NCBI RefSeq assembly: GCF_001316005.1
Contig: NZ_BBBJ01000001.1
Span: 62,001 to 126,000 of the forward strand
Direction: 5' to 3'
Length of the DNA stretch: 64,000 nucleotides
Source: Vulcanisaeta distributa JCM 11217
GTDB lineage: Archaea > Thermoproteota > Thermoprotei > Thermoproteales > Thermocladiaceae
Part shown: one piece after another, positions 22,021 to 32,731 of the stretch
How the letters are laid out: every line of letters begins with the position of its first letter
Numbering within the stretch: the stretch's first letter is position 1
Made by a program: the position numbers and the translations under genes
Notes under the pieces: generated by a model
The model's input: only the letters and a program-made list of their open reading frames with translations
Databases searched by the model: none
Told to the model about the DNA's origin: nothing

Positions 22021-23696
22021 TTATTCAGACTTTGATTCGCTCTCCTCGCCACCGCCCTCAGTCTTTGACTTACCGGTGCCGCCTGTCTTTGTTTGGGCTG
22101 CAGCCACGATATCGTCAATCCTAAGTATCATTATCGCAGCCTCAGCTGCGCTCCTAATCACGTGGGTCTTAACAAGTAGTGGATCAACGACGTTTATCTT
22201 AGTCATATTCGCAACCTTGCCGCTCAGCACGTCAACGCCTGCATCAACCTCACCAGCATCATGTCTCCTCCTTAGCTCAGCAATTGCGTCGACCGGGTCT
22301 AGACCAGCGGTTAGGGCTAGTATGGTTGGTATGTGCTCAAGGGCCTCAGCGAACTTAAGCACTGCAAGCTGTTCCTTGCCAGGTAACTTCCTACCCCCAG
22401 TCCCTGAGCTTTCTCGCTATCTCCATCTCAAAGGCTCCACCGCCAGGCACAATCTTAGGCTCCCTGTATAGGTCCCTAATTACATGGAGCGCGTCCTGCA
22501 TTGACCTCTCAGCTTCATCAAGTATCCTATCCGCCGCGCCCCCTGAGCAGTATGGTGACTGCCCTTGGGTTGGGGGGGCACTGCTCAACAAAAACCATCT
22601 TCTCCTCACCAACCTTCCTCTCCTCAACGAGTCCAGCAGTACCAAGGTCCTCGGGTCTCATGTCCTTAATGCTCGTGACTATCTTAGCCCCCCCAGTGGC
22701 CTTGGCGAGCTTCTCAATGTCGCTCCTCTTAACCCTCCTAACGGCCATAATGCCCTTCTTAGCCAGGTAGTGCTGGGCAACCTCATCAATGCCCTTCTGC
22801 GTTATAACAACGTTTGCACCAACCTCAGCAAGCTTATCAACGTAGGACTTCAGTATGTTTGACTCCTCCTCGAGGAATGCCTTTATCTGCTGTGGTGATG
22901 AGACTGATATCTTCGTGGTCCACTCGGGCTTCTCAATCTCCAGCGGTGCGTCTAGGACTGCGATCTTGGCGTTAACAACCCTCTTGGGCATTCCTGGATG
23001 CACCACCTCCTTATCAAGTACGATACCCTGTATCAACTGAGTCTCAAAGAGTGACTGTCCCTTCTTCTTCTCGATCTTAATCCAGTCCAGGTCAAGGTTA
23101 TACTTGTCGCCCACTTTCTCGACGGCTATGGCTGAGGCGTCAACAGCTATCTTGGCGAGGTAATCCCTCGCCTCAGCGACGATCTTACTACTTAGTGAGT
23201 TCATTGCGACAAGCGCCAGTTGATTCTTATCCTCAACATTTATTGGCTGGGCGATCTCATTAGCGACTTGTATTGCGTAGTCCATGGCCTTCTTGTAACC
23301 GTCAATAATTATTGTTGGGTGAATGCCCTCATCCAGTAGCTCCTCAGCAAGCTCCAGCAACCTACCGGCGAGCACAACGGCTGTTGTTGTTCCATCACCG
23401 ACCTCAGCGTCCTGAGCCTTGGCAACCTCAATGAGTAACTTAGCGGCTGGATGCTGAACCTCCATCTCCTTGAGTATTGCAGCTCCATCGCCGGTAATCG
23501 TTACATCGCCGAAGGCGTCAATGAGCATCTTATCCATTCCCCCCCTAGGTCCCAGGCTTGTTGATAGTATTTCTGCAATCACCTTAGCAGCCATTATGTT
23601 GCTCCTCCTGGCATCAGCGCCAGTTGTTCTTTGTGAACCCTCCTTAAGGACCATTACTGGTACTCCTCCCCCCCTTTGCTGTGTACCGCTGCTCAT
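22021..23696 (-). CDS. Thermosome (group II chaperonin) subunit, frame broken
   Basis: About 555 residues. ATP-dependent protein folding ring. Motifs: SLGPRG(G)[32 protein letters not shown], apical domain, [38 protein letters not shown] and a Gly-rich tail. Two +1 breaks lie at C5 22539-22543 (four gives [18 protein letters not shown]) and C5 22394-22398 (four gives [18 protein letters not shown]). In-frame extra residues come from runs at 22571, 22688, 23538 and 23668. A TATA-like TTTTTATA lies about 26 bases before the ATG. Confidence 0.95.
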
Positions 23697-23718
23697 CGGC
23701 GACTCCGTAAAGCACTTC

Positions 23719-23727
23719 TATAAAAAC
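23719..23727 (-). promoter_or_regulatory. TATA-like promoter of the thermosome gene
   Basis: Minus-strand TTTTTATAG about 23-31 bases upstream of the ATG at 23696, matching a strong leaderless archaeal promoter. Confidence 0.5.
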
Positions 23728-23782
23728 CTTTCTTCAAATGATGTGAGTAAAAAATAAGTACTACAGTGATCTTGCCGATCTA

Positions 23783-24222
23783 ATGAACGTGATACACGTA
23801 TTAGCCATGCTTATAATAACGTCATTATTCGTAATACCGTGGGCAGTCGTTAGCTCATACTCCATGGAACCAACGCTTGAAGTGGGGGGGATTTAGTCGT
23901 AATGATACCGCCAAGTCAACCCTGCAGTTCATTACTGAATCACGTAGCAATATACTACTCACCCGAATTTAATGATTACATAGTACATAGGGTGATCGCC
24001 ATTAACAATGTGCAGGGATGCACGTACGTCTTTAAGGGTGATGCAAATCCAGTGCCTGACCCGTACCCAGTACCTTATGGCAATGTTGTTGGTGTCGTTA
24101 TTTTCGTAATACCCCCCCAACTGGGCCTCCTAAGTCTTTCCTATAGAACATTCACTGCGGCCTTATACATACTGGGTCTCATTATCCTGGTAATTATTCC
24201 AGCATACATACTTGATAAGTAA
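23783..24222 (+). CDS. Type I signal peptidase (Sec11-like), frame broken
   Basis: About 146 residues: N-terminal membrane helix, catalytic Ser in SSYSMEPTLEVGD (Ser27), archaeal catalytic His in YIVHRVIAI, the conserved KGDANPVPD block and a C-terminal membrane helix. Cleaves signal peptides at the outer face. The frame breaks at the G7 run 23884-23890; five G's give EVGDLVVMIPPSQ and join the two parts, so here the run is 5 expanded by 2. A C7 at 24112 adds a Pro. Confidence 0.85.
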
Positions 24223-24272
24223 TTACTCCTTATGAGGAAAAATGTATTAAGTCTCATGAGTCAGGTCTTTAG

Positions 24273-24833
24273 ATGAGTGAGGAGGTTCGGGACATAACGA
24301 CTAAGTTAAGCGGTCGTGAGTATATAAGGGGTAAGGACGGTAGGGTATTTGTGCTTAGAGAGTTTGAGATAACGGACTTAAATACTGTGGTAATGATAAA
24401 TAGGAGGGTACTGCCTGAGAACTATCCTGAGTTTTTCTTCGTGGAACACTATAGAAGCTTCCCCAAGGCCTTCATAGTGGCTGAGCTTAATGGCAATGTG
24501 GTTGGTTATATGATGAATAGGGTTGAGTTTGGCTGGAGCTACATCTGGAGAGGTAAACCAACCAGGAAGGGTCATGTAATATCCATTGGCGTACTACCTG
24601 AGGCCAGGAGGTTGGGCATTGCGTATAACATGATGATTAGGGGGGGTATGAGAGCTATGAAGCACTTCTACGGCGCTGAGGAGGTTTACCTTGAGGTTAG
24701 GGTTTCCAACACGCCCGCTATTAACCTTTACAAGAAACTGAATTATAAAATAGTTGACTTAATAAAGGGTTACTACCATGACGGGGGGGAGGATGCATAT
24801 ATAATGGCCAGGTCACTTGAGGATTTTGAATAA
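24273..24833 (+). CDS. GNAT N-acetyltransferase, RimI/Ard1 type
   Basis: 186 residues. Acetyl-CoA loop VLPEARRLGIAYNMM (R/QxxGxG/A variant), VYLEVRVSNTPAINLYKKLN and the closing GYYHDG(G)EDAYIMA, all typical of the archaeal N-terminal acetyltransferase that modifies Alba and many proteins. An N-terminal extension of about 25 residues precedes the fold. G7 runs at 24640 and 24783 each add a Gly within conserved blocks. Confidence 0.88.
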   Translation: MSEEVRDITTKLSGREYIRGKDGRVFVLREFEITDLNTVVMINRRVLPENYPEFFFVEHYRSFPKAFIVAELNGNVVGYMMNRVEFGWSYIWRGKPTRKGHVISIGVLPEARRLGIAYNMMIRGGMRAMKHFYGAEEVYLEVRVSNTPAINLYKKLNYKIVDLIKGYYHDGGEDAYIMARSLEDFE

Positions 24834-24840
24834 TGAGGTC

Positions 24841-26102
24841 TTACTCACCAAACTTCTCAAGAGTACCCAGGTAATTAGCTATAATATTCATCACATCAAT
24901 ACCCCCCCTAATCCTACTCCAAAAGCCCTTAGCGCAAGCCCTCTCACTGAATTGGGCAACATCATCCTTCATAACGTCAGGCCCCCACGCCATGAATGGT
25001 ACTGGGTCACCCGTGTGATCCTTAACCGTTATTGGTGTTGCATGGTCACAGGTTATGAATATGTAAGTATCGCTGGGTGCCTCCTCAAGGAACCTCCTAA
25101 TGCCAGCATCAACTCTCTCAATAATCATTGCCTTACCCCGGGCATCGCCATCATGTGACATTGAGTCTGTGGGCTTTACATGGACGAACACAAAATCATA
25201 GTTATTTAAGGCCCTAGCCGCTGCCTGGAATGCTGCCGTGAAATCATCATCCTTAGAGCCTATGTAGTTATCAACACTAATAACGTCCATACCCAATGCC
25301 CTACCAATACCCCCCCTAATTAACGCGACCCCCCCAGCATTATCGCTGGCTTAATCCTATACTTAGTACTCAATGGTTCGAAGTTCCTCAGAGAGCCAGC
25401 ACCCCCCCTGAGGAGGACCATGTTTATTGGGCCCTTACCTTCCCTTCTCCTCCTCTCATTGAATTCTGCCTTGCTTAGTTTTTCATAAACGAGTTTTGTG
25501 AATTCATTGATGTAATCAGCCGTGGTCCTGGCGTCATCGCTCAAAGCCCTAGCCTCTAAAACCTTAACGCCGGTGGCGTGTGGATCGGTATCGCTGACAT
25601 GTGGCGATACATTGCCTCTAAGGACTAGGGTACCCCTATGCTCACAGTCTGCTTATAAACAGCCTCAAATGCCATACTTACTCCTTAATATGGGCAACAC
25701 CTCGTTATTAATTATATTCTCTATTTCCCTAACCTCATCGGGATTTATGTACCTGCCACCCCTCCTATCAATGACCACTAAGTCATTATTGACGGTGGCT
25801 ACGTTCGTCCTAAAGGCAACATCCCCGGGATTAAGTGTTAATCCTGCGCCCAATGCCTCAAACGGTCCCCCCCTGCCAGGGTAATATTTATACGGGTCGT
25901 AGCCAAAGATTGCTAGGTGAGCCGTGTCACTACCTGGCCTAATGCCTGGCGATATTACGTCCATAAGACCACAGGACCCCCCCTCAGCAACTAACCTATC
26001 AATTGTGGGTTTAACGGCAAATTCCAACGGAGTCTTTCCACCAAGCTCCTTAACTGGTCGGTCAGCACAGCCGTCTAAAATAACCAGTAATGCCCTAGGC
26101 AT
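24841..26102 (-). CDS. apgM: 2,3-bisphosphoglycerate-independent phosphoglycerate mutase, frame broken
   Basis: About 415 residues. Interconverts 3- and 2-phosphoglycerate. Blocks: LVILDGCADRPVKELGGKTP, GSDTAHLAIFGYDPY, YPGRGPFEALGAGL after correction, DPHATGVKVLEARALS, FVHVKPTDSMSHDGD and FITCDHATPITVKDHTGDP (metal ligands). Breaks: a missing G near 25645 (CAG ACT GTG GAG restores EHRGTLVLRGNV) and C7 25329-25335, where five restores LGVALIRGIGRALGMDV. In-frame extra residues at 24902, 25308, 25402, 25867 and 25977. Confidence 0.9.
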
Positions 26103-26150
26103 AGGACTAAAGCAATACTGAGGCGTTAAAAGTATTTGCCTTAAGTGGAG

Positions 26151-26483
26151 TTAACTTCGGTTCAGCGTTTCATCAATCCACCTTAAGTACTCATCAAAGC
26201 CACCAATTATTGGCAATGCAATGATCTCAGGGACCTTATATGGATGCTTCTCCCTGATTGATCTTATCAATTCACTAAGTTTATCTCTCCTCGATTTGAT
26301 GATGAGTAATGCCTCATTATCCTCCTCAACCCTCCCCCCCTCCCAATAATAAATACTCCTTAACCCATTAACTATGTTTATGCAAGCAGCTAACTTATTG
26401 TTAATAAGAGACCTAGCTATTTCAACACCAACGTCGCTGTTAGGCACAGTAACGAGGACTACTATGTAATTATCTTCAATCAT
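26151..26483 (-). CDS. cutA: CutA-type divalent cation tolerance protein
   Basis: About 110 residues, a trimeric ferredoxin-like fold. VVLVTVPNSDVGVEIARSLI, KLAACINIV, SIYYWEG(G)RVEEDNEALL, and EKHPYKVPEIIALPI are the CutA blocks. The ATG at 26483 is preferred because the in-frame residues before it (MGGGV) arise from a C7 run at 26486. A second C7 at 26334 adds one Gly in the WEG loop. Cellular role of CutA in archaea is unclear. Confidence 0.9.
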   Translation of the reverse strand: MIEDNYIVVLVTVPNSDVGVEIARSLINNKLAACINIVNGLRSIYYWEGGRVEEDNEALLIIKSRRDKLSELIRSIREKHPYKVPEIIALPIIGGFDEYLRWIDETLNRS

Positions 26484-26604
26484 AACCCCCCCACCCACAC
26501 CTAAGAATTTGGGTACTAAAAAGTGTTATTCCTGCTACGAGTTAAGTCAACGAGTGATGAACATCATAATAATGCTTAAATGTGAGGTTTAACGCCCCCT
26601 CTTG

Positions 26605-27561
26605 ATGGAGTACATAAACCTTGGCAAGACCGAGCTGAAAATTTCAAGGATAGGCCTTGGTGCATGGCAATTTGGTGGTGATGCATGGGGGGGTCCTTAT
26701 GAATATGGTGTTGCTAAGGAGGTTATAGCCAAGGCGATTGAGCTCGGTATAAACTTCATAGATACTGCAGCTGTCTATGGGCGTGGACGTAGTGAGGAGT
26801 TTGTGGGTAGGGCAATTAAGGAGTTGGGGGGGATTAGGGACCATGTTGTTATTGCCACCAAGATACCTGGTGATTGGCATAGGTATGATGATGTCCTCAA
26901 GGCAGCAAGGCGTAGTAGGGAGAGGCTTGGTGTGGATGTTATTGATCTCCTTCAACTTCATTGGCCGGCCTGTTGGCATAATGTACCAATTTGCGAGACT
27001 ATGAGGGCGATGGAGAGGTTGGTTGATGACGGCGTAATTAGGTACATTGGCGTTAGTAATTATCCACTTCAGCTCCTTGAGGCTGCCCGTTCGTGCCTTA
27101 AGAAAAATGATATAGTTAGTTCCCAGAATAGGTATAACCTAATTGAGAGGGATGTTGAGAAGGAGTTATTGCCGTATTTACAACGTGAGGGAATCACGCT
27201 CATTGCATGGAGTCCACTGGCAAAGGGTGCGGTCACCGGTAAGTATAGCCCAGAGAATAGGCCCAGGGGGGGTGACTTGAGGGAGAATGAGCCGGTGTTT
27301 TATCCCGACAACCTTAAAGAGATAAGTACGAAGTTAACACCAGTGATTAAGGAGTTGGCGAGTAAGTACGGCAAGACGCCAGCCCAAATAGCGCTTAATT
27401 GGCTCATAATGCATGGTAACGTCGTACCAATACCAGGAGCTAAGAACGCGGCGCAAGTCGTAGAAAATGCCGGTGCGGCCGGTTGGAGATTAAGCGAGGA
27501 GGACTTTAGAAGACTTGATGAGGTTAGTAGGTCCTTGGTCATAACGTATGTTACTTGGTAA
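26605..27561 (+). CDS. Aldo/keto reductase
   Basis: About 318 residues, NAD(P)H-dependent TIM barrel. Catalytic tetrad visible: Asp and Tyr in FIDTAAVYGRGRSEE, Lys in IATKIPG, His in LQLHWPA. NADP-binding tail IPGAKNAAQVVENAGAAGW. Three G7 runs (26687, 26826, 27266) add Gly; without them DAWGPYEY, KELGIRDHV and RPRGDLREN read normally. ATG at 26605 chosen over TTG 26602. Substrate unknown; resembles the 50339-51200 gene. Confidence 0.9.
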   Translation: MEYINLGKTELKISRIGLGAWQFGGDAWGGPYEYGVAKEVIAKAIELGINFIDTAAVYGRGRSEEFVGRAIKELGGIRDHVVIATKIPGDWHRYDDVLKAARRSRERLGVDVIDLLQLHWPACWHNVPICETMRAMERLVDDGVIRYIGVSNYPLQLLEAARSCLKKNDIVSSQNRYNLIERDVEKELLPYLQREGITLIAWSPLAKGAVTGKYSPENRPRGGDLRENEPVFYPDNLKEISTKLTPVIKELASKYGKTPAQIALNWLIMHGNVVPIPGAKNAAQVVENAGAAGWRLSEEDFRRLDEVSRSLVITYVTW

Positions 27562-27620
27562 TTAGCTAAAACGGTTAATGAATTTAATTTTATTAGTACT
27601 TAAAATGGGTATATCAATGT

Positions 27621-28244
27621 ATGAAACTCCCCAGGGGGGGAATCTACGGAATAACGGATACCAGCTACACCATAAAAAATCACGTGGAGGCAGCCAGGGC
27701 ATTCCTTGAGGGTGGAGTTAGAATTGTTCAGTATAGGCGTAAGGAGGGTAGCATTAGGGTCATGCTTGAGGAGGCCAGGGCTATTAGGAGACTTTGTAAT
27801 GAGTATGGGGCCGTATTTATCGTTGACGATAGAGTTGACATAGCCGTATTAAGTGACGCAGACGGAGTTCACGTAGGGCTTGATGACGCACCTGTGGATG
27901 AGATTAGGCGGAGGTTTGGCGGTTTAATAATTGGTGCGAGTGCGAGTACGGTTGATGAGGCATTACAAGGCGAGAGAGCGGGTGCCAACTACATAGGCGC
28001 TGGCTCTGTATTCCCAAGTCCCACAAGGCCTGATTATAGAATAACTGGTCTGGATGGGTTAAGGAACATCGTTAAGTCGGTCAATATACCGGTTTATGCC
28101 ATAGGTGGTATAACGCTTGAGAGTATACCAGCAATTAAGGCAACAGGTGCCTGGGGGGGTGCCGCAGTTATCTCGGGAATACTCGCCGCCAAGGATCCTG
28201 TTAAAATGGCTAAGGCATTCGTTGAAGCTTGGGAGAATGCCTAA
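27621..28244 (+). CDS. thiE: Thiamine-phosphate synthase
   Basis: About 205 residues, TIM barrel joining HMP pyrophosphate and thiazole phosphate. YGITDTSYTIKNHVEAARAF, VQYRRKEG, FIVDDRVDIAVLSDADGVHV (Mg-pyrophosphate site), GAGSVFPSPTRPD (family usually GPIFPT.TK.), YAIGGITLESIPAIKATGAW. G7 runs at 27634 (RGGIYG for RGIYG) and 28153 (WGGAAV for WGAAV) are the usual three-base excess. Stand-alone gene with no other thiamine gene nearby. Confidence 0.88.
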   Translation: MKLPRGGIYGITDTSYTIKNHVEAARAFLEGGVRIVQYRRKEGSIRVMLEEARAIRRLCNEYGAVFIVDDRVDIAVLSDADGVHVGLDDAPVDEIRRRFGGLIIGASASTVDEALQGERAGANYIGAGSVFPSPTRPDYRITGLDGLRNIVKSVNIPVYAIGGITLESIPAIKATGAWGGAAVISGILAAKDPVKMAKAFVEAWENA

Positions 28245-28344
28245 GTTCTTTCTATACAGGTAATTCTATGCTTAATACATGAAAATTTACACTGGAAATA
28301 ATTTAGGTAATGCTTATTAATACTTGATATTTAGCAAATAAAAC

Positions 28345-29001
28345 GTGGCAACTACTACACCTGAAATGAGTAAGAAGGAGATTGCTAGGCATTACGCCAA
28401 TGCCATAGTTAAGCTCGTGATATACATAGTGGTATACGTTATAGTGGCAGCAATAATTCACTGGATAATAGTATCATTATTACCGATGTTCCACGTGAAT
28501 ATTAAACCATATGAGGGCTATGTAAATGTACTACTCGCACTGGCCTTTGGCTACTTAATTGTGTCGGCCTTTGCAGACGTTATTTACTGGTCAATGAGGT
28601 TTAGGTACGATCACCCAACTGCCCGAGCAATGAGAAACGTATTTCTACTAATTGGTATTGGCGCGTTAGTTGCGGGTATCGCAGGCGCTATTGGAGGTGG
28701 AATTGCTGGTGTGGCTGTTGGTGGCTTCCTCGGTATTGTAATTGGCTTCGCCGTGCAGCAGGTTCTTGGGCAGGCAGTGGCTGGCCTATTCCTACTATTG
28801 GCTAGGCCATTTAGGATACGTGATCATGTGAATCTACTTGGTGAGGATGGTATTGTGAATGACGTAGCCATACTATTTACTGAGGTTCTTAAAAGCGATG
28901 GTAGTAAGGTGCTAATTCCGAATAATGCGATAATTGGCAATAAGATATACTTATTGCCCAAGCAACAACCCCCCCAGACTCAGCAGCAACAACAGAAGTA
29001 A
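28345..29001 (+). CDS. Small mechanosensitive channel (MscS) family protein
   Basis: About 218 residues with GTG start. Three N-terminal membrane helices, then a Gly/Ala-rich pore helix (GIAGAIGGGIAGVAVGGFLG) and the MscS beta domain LARPFRIRDHVNLLGEDGIV followed by SKVLIPNNAIIGNKI. It stops soon after the beta domain in a Gln-rich tail, so lacks the large cytoplasmic cage of MscS. C7 at 28969 adds Pro in the tail. Confidence 0.85.
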   Translation: MATTTPEMSKKEIARHYANAIVKLVIYIVVYVIVAAIIHWIIVSLLPMFHVNIKPYEGYVNVLLALAFGYLIVSAFADVIYWSMRFRYDHPTARAMRNVFLLIGIGALVAGIAGAIGGGIAGVAVGGFLGIVIGFAVQQVLGQAVAGLFLLLARPFRIRDHVNLLGEDGIVNDVAILFTEVLKSDGSKVLIPNNAIIGNKIYLLPKQQPPQTQQQQQK

Positions 29002-29060
29002 TTACGATTAATTACAATTTAAAATTAAATTTTAATATATGGTTATATTTCATTATTCCC

Positions 29061-30288
29061 GTGCCATTACAGAGCCATGTTCAGATTGGTATTGTTGGTA
29101 AGCCTAATGTTGGTAAGTCCACGTTCTTCGCTGCAGCGACTATGATTGACGTTAAGATTGCGCCATACCCATTCACCACCATTGAGCCTAATGTGGGTAT
29201 TGGTTATGTTAGGATACCCTGCGTATGCAGGGACTTAGGTGTTAAGGATAATCCTAGGAATTCGATATGTATTGAGGGTAATAGGTTCATACCAGTGGAG
29301 TTAATTGATGTTGCTGGCTTGGTCCCTGGAGCCTGGCAGGGTAGGGGCTTGGGTAATCAATTCCTTGATCACTTGAGGAGGGCCCCCCCGGTGCTCATTC
29401 ACGTGGTTGACATGGCTGGTGCTACGGATGAGGAGGGTAGGCTTGTTAAGCCTGGTTCTCATGATCCATTGGTTGATATTGAATTCCTTAGTAATGAGGT
29501 CACCATGTGGATGGTTCAGATGCTCAGTAAGGATTGGGATAAGCTGGTTAGGCTTGTGGATTACGCAAAGAAGCCGATACTGGATGTATTATATGATAGG
29601 TTCAGTGGGCTTGGTATAACCCAGGCTCAGATAAGCGATGCCTTAACTAAGCTGAGCCTCGATAAGAAGCCACTCAGTAAGTGGGGGGGCGATGATGATA
29701 TTAAGGGCTTCGTATCAATGCTCAGGGAGTTAAGTAAGCCCATGGTCATCGCAGCAAATAAGATGGACATCCCCCCGAAGCCGAGGATAATTATAAGAGG
29801 GTCGTTAAGGAGGTTGGTAGTAAGTATAGGGTTATTCCCGTAAGTGCTGATTACGAACTTGCACTTAGAAGAGCTGCTAAGGCAAATTTAATTAAGTACA
29901 TACCTGGTGATGACGACTTCGAGATCACCTCAAACAACTTAACGAAGGCCCAGAGGGACGCCCTGGAGAGGATCAGGGACTTCATGCATAGGTGGGGGGC
30001 GGTACCGGAGTCATTAAGGCATTAAATACTGCTGTGTTTGATGTCCTAGGCATGATCGCGGTTTACCCAGTGGCTGATGAGAGAAGGTTTACCGATACAG
30101 AGGGTAATGTGCTACCGGATGTCTTATTACTACCTAAGGATGCCACTGTATTAGACTTAGCCAGGGAAATCCATAGTGAGATTGCCGAGAAGGCCGTCAC
30201 GGGCGTTGATGCCATTACCGGTAGAAGGCTTGGTGTTAATTCAAAGCTTTGGCATAGGGCTGTCGTGAAGATTTACATATCAAAGTAA
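29061..30288 (+). CDS. ychF: YchF/OLA1-type translation-associated GTPase, frame broken
   Basis: About 405 residues from GTG. G1 GIVGKPNVGKSTFFAA, G3 LIDVAGLVPGA, G4 ANKMDIP; C-terminal TGS-like domain with VYPVADE and ALNTAVFDVLG. Breaks at C6 29771-29776 (four gives MDIPEAEDNYKRVVKEVG) and G6 29994-29999 (four gives RWGGTGVIKALN). C7 29393 and G7 29684 add one residue each. OLA1 proteins bind ribosomes; the archaeal partner is not established. Confidence 0.9.
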
Positions 30289-30297
30289 TGTAATCCT

Positions 30298-32239
30298 TCA
30301 CATCCTCCTTAATCTAGGTATTCCAAGTATGTCCATGGCATTACCAAGCACTACTCTCACGGCATTCACAAGGTTTATCCTAAACTCCCTAATTCCAGGC
30401 TCGGCATTTAGCACGGGGTACTTCTCATAATAACTATTGAACACTAGGGATAGCCTATTCACGTACTCAATAATATTCTCAAGCCTTAACTCCTGGGCGG
30501 CCCTAGCGATTACCTCGGGATACTCACCGAGCAATAGTATTAATTCCCTCTCCTCATTGGCGATGCTGTCAGGTATTTGCGTAAGTTTAGGAATCTCCCC
30601 CCCAGCCTTTTCGAGTATTCCATTTGTTCTAACGTATGTGTACTGAACAAAGGGACCGCTATTCTGTCTTAAGTTCAGCACTTTATCCCACGAGAATGTT
30701 AATGGCTTATTCGGGCTTACTGAGAGGAATGAGTATCTAATCGCGCCAACAGCCACGGCCTCTGCCACCTTACCTGCCTCGTCAGGTGAGAACCTGCCTT
30801 TCACTATCTCCATAACCCTATCCCTAGCCTCATTTAATAATTCATCAAGTGATACGTAAACCCCCCCCTTTCTACCACTCATCTTCATTCCAGCCAGGTT
30901 AACCATTTCATAGGAGTAATGAATGAGCTTCCTAGCCAGGTCCTGATACCCCCCCATTGCATATAGCGCCAGCCTAAGTTGAGCCTGGGGGATGAGCCTG
31001 CTCAGAGCCAATAACCCTTATCAACTTATCGAACTTAAAGTTATCCCAGAACCAGAGGGCGTAGGCAATGTCTCTCGTTAGGTATAAACTCGTTCCATCA
31101 CTCCTAAGAAGTGTGGCCTTTGGTATGTACCTGGGCAGCTTGAGTTCATCCCAAAGCCCAAGGTCCTGGGCATACTTATCGGATCTAAACACTAACGCTC
31201 CATTATCCCTCTCAACATATTGCGGAGCCTTCCTAAGTAATTCATTAATCACCCTGGACACGCCACCATTATCAACGGCAACCTCGCTCTCAAAATCCCA
31301 TGAATCAAAGCTTATGCCAAGCCTATCAAGGGTTATCCTAAAGCCCTTGAGCACGATATCCACGGCTTCCCTAATGACCTTCCTAACGAATTCATCACCC
31401 TCCTCATAAGCCCTAGACCACTGCTTAACCATTAATGGAAGATCCTCGAACTTACCCAACCCCTTAAGTAAGGCCTCGGTTAATTCCTTGTCCCTTTCCA
31501 TGAAGTTATTGATTACGGAGACCCACTCATCCCTCTCATTAATTAGCTTATTAGCATCCTCATACTTGCCCTCATTCTTAAGTTGCTCAATTTGCTTGCT
31601 CAATCTCTTAATCTCGCTTACCGCATATGTTACTGAGTAAATAATGCCCATCACATCATCAGGTTTCCAACCACCATTAATCCTACTTAATACCAGGTCC
31701 TTAGCCACGTAATAACCAATACCAACGTATGGCATTTGATCTCCGCAATCATTAACGTAGAAATGAACCTTAACAGAGGCACCGCAGAACCTTAATAGCC
31801 TAGCCAGTGAATCACCAAGTACGGCATTTCTACCATGGCCTATATGCATGGGTTTAGCAGGGTTTGCGCTAGTATGTTCTATTATGTAACTGCCCGTTGG
31901 GCACTTATTACTAAGCCCATACTTATCGCCTAAATTAGTAATTGATGATAATACCATACCGGCATAGCTCTTTATATTAATATCAATATTCAAATAGCCA
32001 TTAACTAATGTGGCCTTATTTATTAATTTTAATTGATGTATTATTTTACTATTTATTATCTCATCGATATTTCCATGCTCCCTTATAATGCCGTGCATTG
32101 GAATTGCTAAGTAACCGTACTGCGGTGGCGCCCTTATTACCTCACTAACGTACTTGGTCACGTCAGTTCCAATTTCCATACTTAAAAGTTCAAGGAGTCT
32201 CTGAATGTCCTTAATTACCTCATCATATGGATTACTCAT
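30298..32239 (-). CDS. argS: Arginyl-tRNA synthetase, frame broken
   Basis: About 645 residues. Class I synthetase: N-terminal additional domain, HIGH variant in NPAKPMHIGHGRNAVLGDSL, Rossmann insert, LYLTRDIAYALWFWDNF, and DALR-type anticodon helices at the C terminus. The frame breaks at G5 30987-30991 on the plus strand; four restores RVIGSEQAHPQAQLRLALYA. C7 runs at 30597, 30861 and 30949 add residues. Convergent with the YchF gene, ten bases apart. Confidence 0.93.
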
Positions 32240-32336
32240 TCAAGAATTGCTTTAACTCCTAGATTATTAAATGTTTTAATGCTGTTGATTATGTATCGGT
32301 GTAAGGCTTATATAGCCTTATGATGAGTGTAGTGCC

Positions 32337-32609
32337 GTGAGTTCAGGAAGTAGGAGGAGGAAGACTGAGGAGCGCTTTAGGAGAATTCTTGAGCATGAGT
32401 ATATGCCTAAGGCCGAGATCGTACCTAAGGAGGAGGTTAAGGAAATACTTAGGCAATTGAATGCTAAGGTTTTTCAGCTCCCATGGATTAGGGCGAGTGA
32501 CCCATTGGCTAGGGCTATAGGCGCCAAGCCTGGCAATGTAATTAGGATAATTAGGAAGTCAGACACGGCCGGAGAGTTCGTCACGTACAGATTCGTGGTT
32601 CCAGGCTAA
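32337..32609 (+). CDS. rpo5: RNA polymerase subunit Rpo5 (RpoH)
   Basis: 90 residues, GTG start. RPB5 C-terminal core: [39 protein letters not shown] and [20 protein letters not shown]. First gene of the canonical archaeal polymerase operon; about 120 bases and a promoter separate it from rpo2. Confidence 0.95.
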   Translation: MSSGSRRRKTEERFRRILEHEYMPKAEIVPKEEVKEILRQLNAKVFQLPWIRASDPLARAIGAKPGNVIRIIRKSDTAGEFVTYRFVVPG

Positions 32610-32691
32610 TATACAAAGCAATTTAAATAGGCCCTTTATAAGAGGGTAAGAACCATGATTATTCAATCTATGGACGGGTATCCTGGAAAAA

Positions 32692-32704
32692 AGAGTTTAA
32701 ATAT
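32692..32704 (+). promoter_or_regulatory. TATA-like promoter of rpo2 with G7 run in the leader
   Basis: AGTTTAAATATTG about 28-40 bases before the rpo2 ATG at 32732. The leader holds a G7 run at 32715-32721, outside any gene. A 25-codon frame across this stretch (from 32655) is discounted because it spans the promoter. Confidence 0.5.
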
Positions 32705-32731
32705 TGATTTTGCATGGGGGGGTGATTAATC

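Noticed and set aside
22021-23696. Intein or intron in the thermosome and other broken genes
   Set aside because: No extra sequence lies between the fragments; only one or two bases differ.
32655-32731. 25-codon gene before rpo2
   Set aside because: It spans the TATA element and a G7 run and has no family resemblance.
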